Positions 28,275 to 30,144 of a stretch of 30,144 bases of DNA are shown here, one piece after another. The DNA is taken from positions 1 through 30,144 of the forward strand of contig NZ_JALXXB010000016.1 in NCBI RefSeq assembly GCF_025144225.1, written 5' to 3'. This stretch comes from Aestuariimicrobium sp. p3-SID1156. GTDB taxonomy: Bacteria > Actinomycetota > Actinomycetes > Propionibacteriales > Propionibacteriaceae. Position numbers and translations under genes: made by a program. Positions within the stretch are counted from its first letter, which is position 1; each line of letters opens with the position of its first letter. The notes under the pieces are model-generated. The model worked only from the letters and a program-made list of their open reading frames with translations, made no database searches and was not told where the DNA came from.

Positions 28275-29179
28275 CCCTTCACAGCTCCTTGCATGATGCC
28301 GGAAACCAGCTGGCGGCCGGCGACGATGAACAACAGCAACAGCGGAATCACCGACACGACCACGCCAGCCATGATCAGCGAGTAATCCTTAAAATAGGAG
28401 GCCTGCAGGAGTTGCAGCGCCACCGGGAGGGTCGGATTGTCTGAACCCAGGATGATGAAGGGCCAGAAGAAGTTGGTCCACGACCCGACGAACGTGAACA
28501 AGAAGAGCATAGCGGCAGCTCCGCGAGCAGCGGGGAAGGCGACATGCCAGAAGGTCTCCAGCATGGAGCAGCCGTCGACCCGGGCAGCTTCCACCAGCTC
28601 AAAGGGCAGTGCCTCCTCCAGGTACTGGGTCATCCAGAACACGCCGAAGGCTGTGACCAGGCCGGGCACGATGACGGCCTTGAGGTCGCCGACCCAGTCC
28701 AGCTTGGACATGACAAGGAACATCGGGATGACGCCGAGCTGGGTGGGCACCGCCATGGTGGCGATGATGAAGCCGAGCAGGAAGCGACGGCCGCGGAACT
28801 GGAGCTTGGAGAAGGCGAAGCCTGCCAGGGTCGCGAAGAAGACCACCGACACCGAGGTGATCACTGCGACGATGACCGAGTTCCAGAAGGCGGGCCAGAA
28901 CTGGATGTCGGACTCCAGGACGCGGGTCAGGTTCTCGAGCAGGTTCCCGCGCGGGATCAGCGACGGGATGGGGTTGCGCGCAATGTGCCCGGCGTCGGAG
29001 GAGGCCAGCAGGAGGGCGAAGTACAGCGGGTAGGCGGAGAGCAGGATGAAGGCGGAGAGCAGTACGTAGTTCCAAGGGCTCGGGCGTCCCTCCACACCAC
29101 CGCCTCCCCTGAGACGGCGGCGGGCAGCACGGGCCGCACCCTTGCCGGCCAACTGCTCGATAGCGGCTGCGGAGTTCAT
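28271..29179 (-). CDS. ABC sugar transporter permease (MalG/CebG type)
   Basis: Inner-membrane permease of a carbohydrate ABC importer, 302 residues with six predicted helices. The cytoplasmic EAA loop for ATPase contact is at about 196-217, VEAARVDGCSMLETFWHVAFP. The ATG at 29177-29179 overlaps the stop of the first permease as ATGA; the frame also continues upstream, but antisense to nothing and without a better start. The downstream neighbour overlaps by 4 nt. The basic, Ala-rich N-terminus (1-35) is cytoplasmic. No ATPase gene is in this window; MsiK-like shared ATPases often serve this kind of importer. Confidence 0.93.
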   Translation of the reverse strand: MNSAAAIEQLAGKGAARAARRRLRGGGGVEGRPSPWNYVLLSAFILLSAYPLYFALLLASSDAGHIARNPIPSLIPRGNLLENLTRVLESDIQFWPAFWNSVIVAVITSVSVVFFATLAGFAFSKLQFRGRRFLLGFIIATMAVPTQLGVIPMFLVMSKLDWVGDLKAVIVPGLVTAFGVFWMTQYLEEALPFELVEAARVDGCSMLETFWHVAFPAARGAAAMLFLFTFVGSWTNFFWPFIILGSDNPTLPVALQLLQASYFKDYSLIMAGVVVSVIPLLLLFIVAGRQLVSGIMQGAVKG

Positions 29180-30129
29180 CGGGTCACCTTCTTCTTGGCT
29201 GGGGCCGACCCGGTCGAGGCGATACGGCGGGTGATCAGGAAGTTCACGATGCCCACGCCCACGATGATGAGGAAGAGCAGCCAGGCGACTGCGGACGCGC
29301 GCCCGAAGGAGACTTGCGGCCCCCAGCCCAGCTCGTAAAGGTACATGGTCATGGTCATCCACTGGCGCGAGGCGCCACCCAGACCCATCGTGTCGAACAT
29401 GCGCGGCTCGTCGAAGATTTGCAGGCCACCGATGGTGGAGGTGATCACGACGAAGATGATGGTGGGGCGCAGCATCGGGATGGTGACGTGGAAGAACCGC
29501 TTGACCCGGTCCGCACCATCGATGATGGCGGCCTCATAGGTCTCGCGTGGGATGGCCTGCATGGCCGCCAGGAAAATGAGGGCGTTGTAGCCGGTCCAGC
29601 GGAAATTGACCATGGAGGCAATGGCGACGTGGGACCAGAAGGCGCTCTTGTGCCACCCGATCGGGTCGACGCCGATGATGCCCAGGAGCGAATTCACCAG
29701 ACCCGAGGAATCGGCGAAGAGCTTGCCGAAGATGAGGGAGACAGCCACGGGTGCCACCACGTAGGGCAGTAGAACACCCATCCGCCAGAAGGTTTTCGCG
29801 CGCAGGTTGGCGTCCAGCATGTAGGCCAGCACGATGGCGATGATGACCTGGGGAACCGAGGACAGCAGGAAGATCGAAAAGGTGTTGCGCAGGGCCTTGG
29901 TGAAGCTCGGGGACACGACGACGTCCTTGTAGTTGTCGAGTCCGATGAACTCACCCTGACCCATGATGAGGTCCCAGTCGTGGAGGGACACCCATCCGGT
30001 GTAGAGGATCGGGAACAGTCCCGTCAGGAGGAAGAGCAGGAAGAAGGGGCTGATGAACAAGTAGGGCGAGAACTTCATGTCGGCCCGGGAGAGCCGCACC
30101 CGCCACTCCGGACGTGTTCTGCTGGTCAT
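29176..30129 (-). CDS. ABC sugar transporter permease (MalF/CebF type)
   Basis: Partner permease of the importer, 317 residues, six predicted helices starting at about residue 22 (YLFISPFFLLFLLTGLFPIL). Its EAA loop is at about 199-221 (YEAAIIDGADRVKRFFHVTIPML). The ATG at 30127-30129 has AAAGG upstream, with 15 nt left before the window edge. A sugar-binding protein gene is expected just upstream on the minus strand, outside the window. The order binding protein, F, G, beta-glucosidase, LacI matches a cellobiose/beta-glucoside uptake operon. Confidence 0.93.
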   Translation of the reverse strand: MTSRTRPEWRVRLSRADMKFSPYLFISPFFLLFLLTGLFPILYTGWVSLHDWDLIMGQGEFIGLDNYKDVVVSPSFTKALRNTFSIFLLSSVPQVIIAIVLAYMLDANLRAKTFWRMGVLLPYVVAPVAVSLIFGKLFADSSGLVNSLLGIIGVDPIGWHKSAFWSHVAIASMVNFRWTGYNALIFLAAMQAIPRETYEAAIIDGADRVKRFFHVTIPMLRPTIIFVVITSTIGGLQIFDEPRMFDTMGLGGASRQWMTMTMYLYELGWGPQVSFGRASAVAWLLFLIIVGVGIVNFLITRRIASTGSAPAKKKVTR

Positions 30130-30144
30130 GTGGGTACCTTTCGG

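Overview
This is a high-GC (about 67%) chromosomal window from a mycothiol-producing actinobacterium. Protein similarity and gene order (infC-rpmI-rplT-tsnR-pheS-pheT followed by argCJBDRH and tyrS) fit Propionibacteriaceae best; this is inference from reading, not a database search. I see no IS element, prophage or CRISPR array. Apart from one rRNA leader at the left edge and one tRNA, the window is protein-coding, mostly on the minus strand.

Layout. 1-471: a leftward rRNA promoter region (two good sigma-A promoters, a perfect CRP/GlxR-type palindrome, and the conserved actinobacterial pre-16S leader motif); the 16S gene should lie just beyond the left edge. 472-8196: tyrS and the arginine operon argC-J-B-D-R-H, with 4-nt start/stop overlaps in argCJBD and paired ARG boxes at the argC start codon. 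8267-14205: the translation operon infC-rpmI-rplT-rRNA methylase-pheS-pheT, preceded by a leader with a terminator and a competing antiterminator pairing; infC starts with ATC. 14503-15720: a small coding-like fragment, an SseB-family gene and a membrane protein gene.

15722-21480: eight minus-strand genes in tight file, read as phosphomutase-like (MSMEG_4193 family), DUF3090, SCO1664-family kinase-like protein, GNAT, mshC, hisE, hisG, PH-domain membrane protein. The first three are a conserved, functionally unassigned actinobacterial set linked here to mycothiol synthesis; this is the best candidate for an undescribed system. 21517-23866: an MFS transporter and an aldo/keto reductase on the plus strand. 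23923-24118: tRNA-Leu(GAG) with its promoter, a leader hairpin and a terminator. 24182-25696: a short DedA-like membrane protein and, convergent to it, a PRC-barrel/DUF2382 stress-type protein, sharing a perfect 14-bp terminator hairpin.

25821-30129: a cellobiose/beta-glucoside uptake and hydrolysis operon resembling the Streptomyces ceb cluster: two ABC permeases, a GH1 beta-glucosidase and a LacI-family regulator. The binding protein gene and the operator probably lie beyond the right edge.
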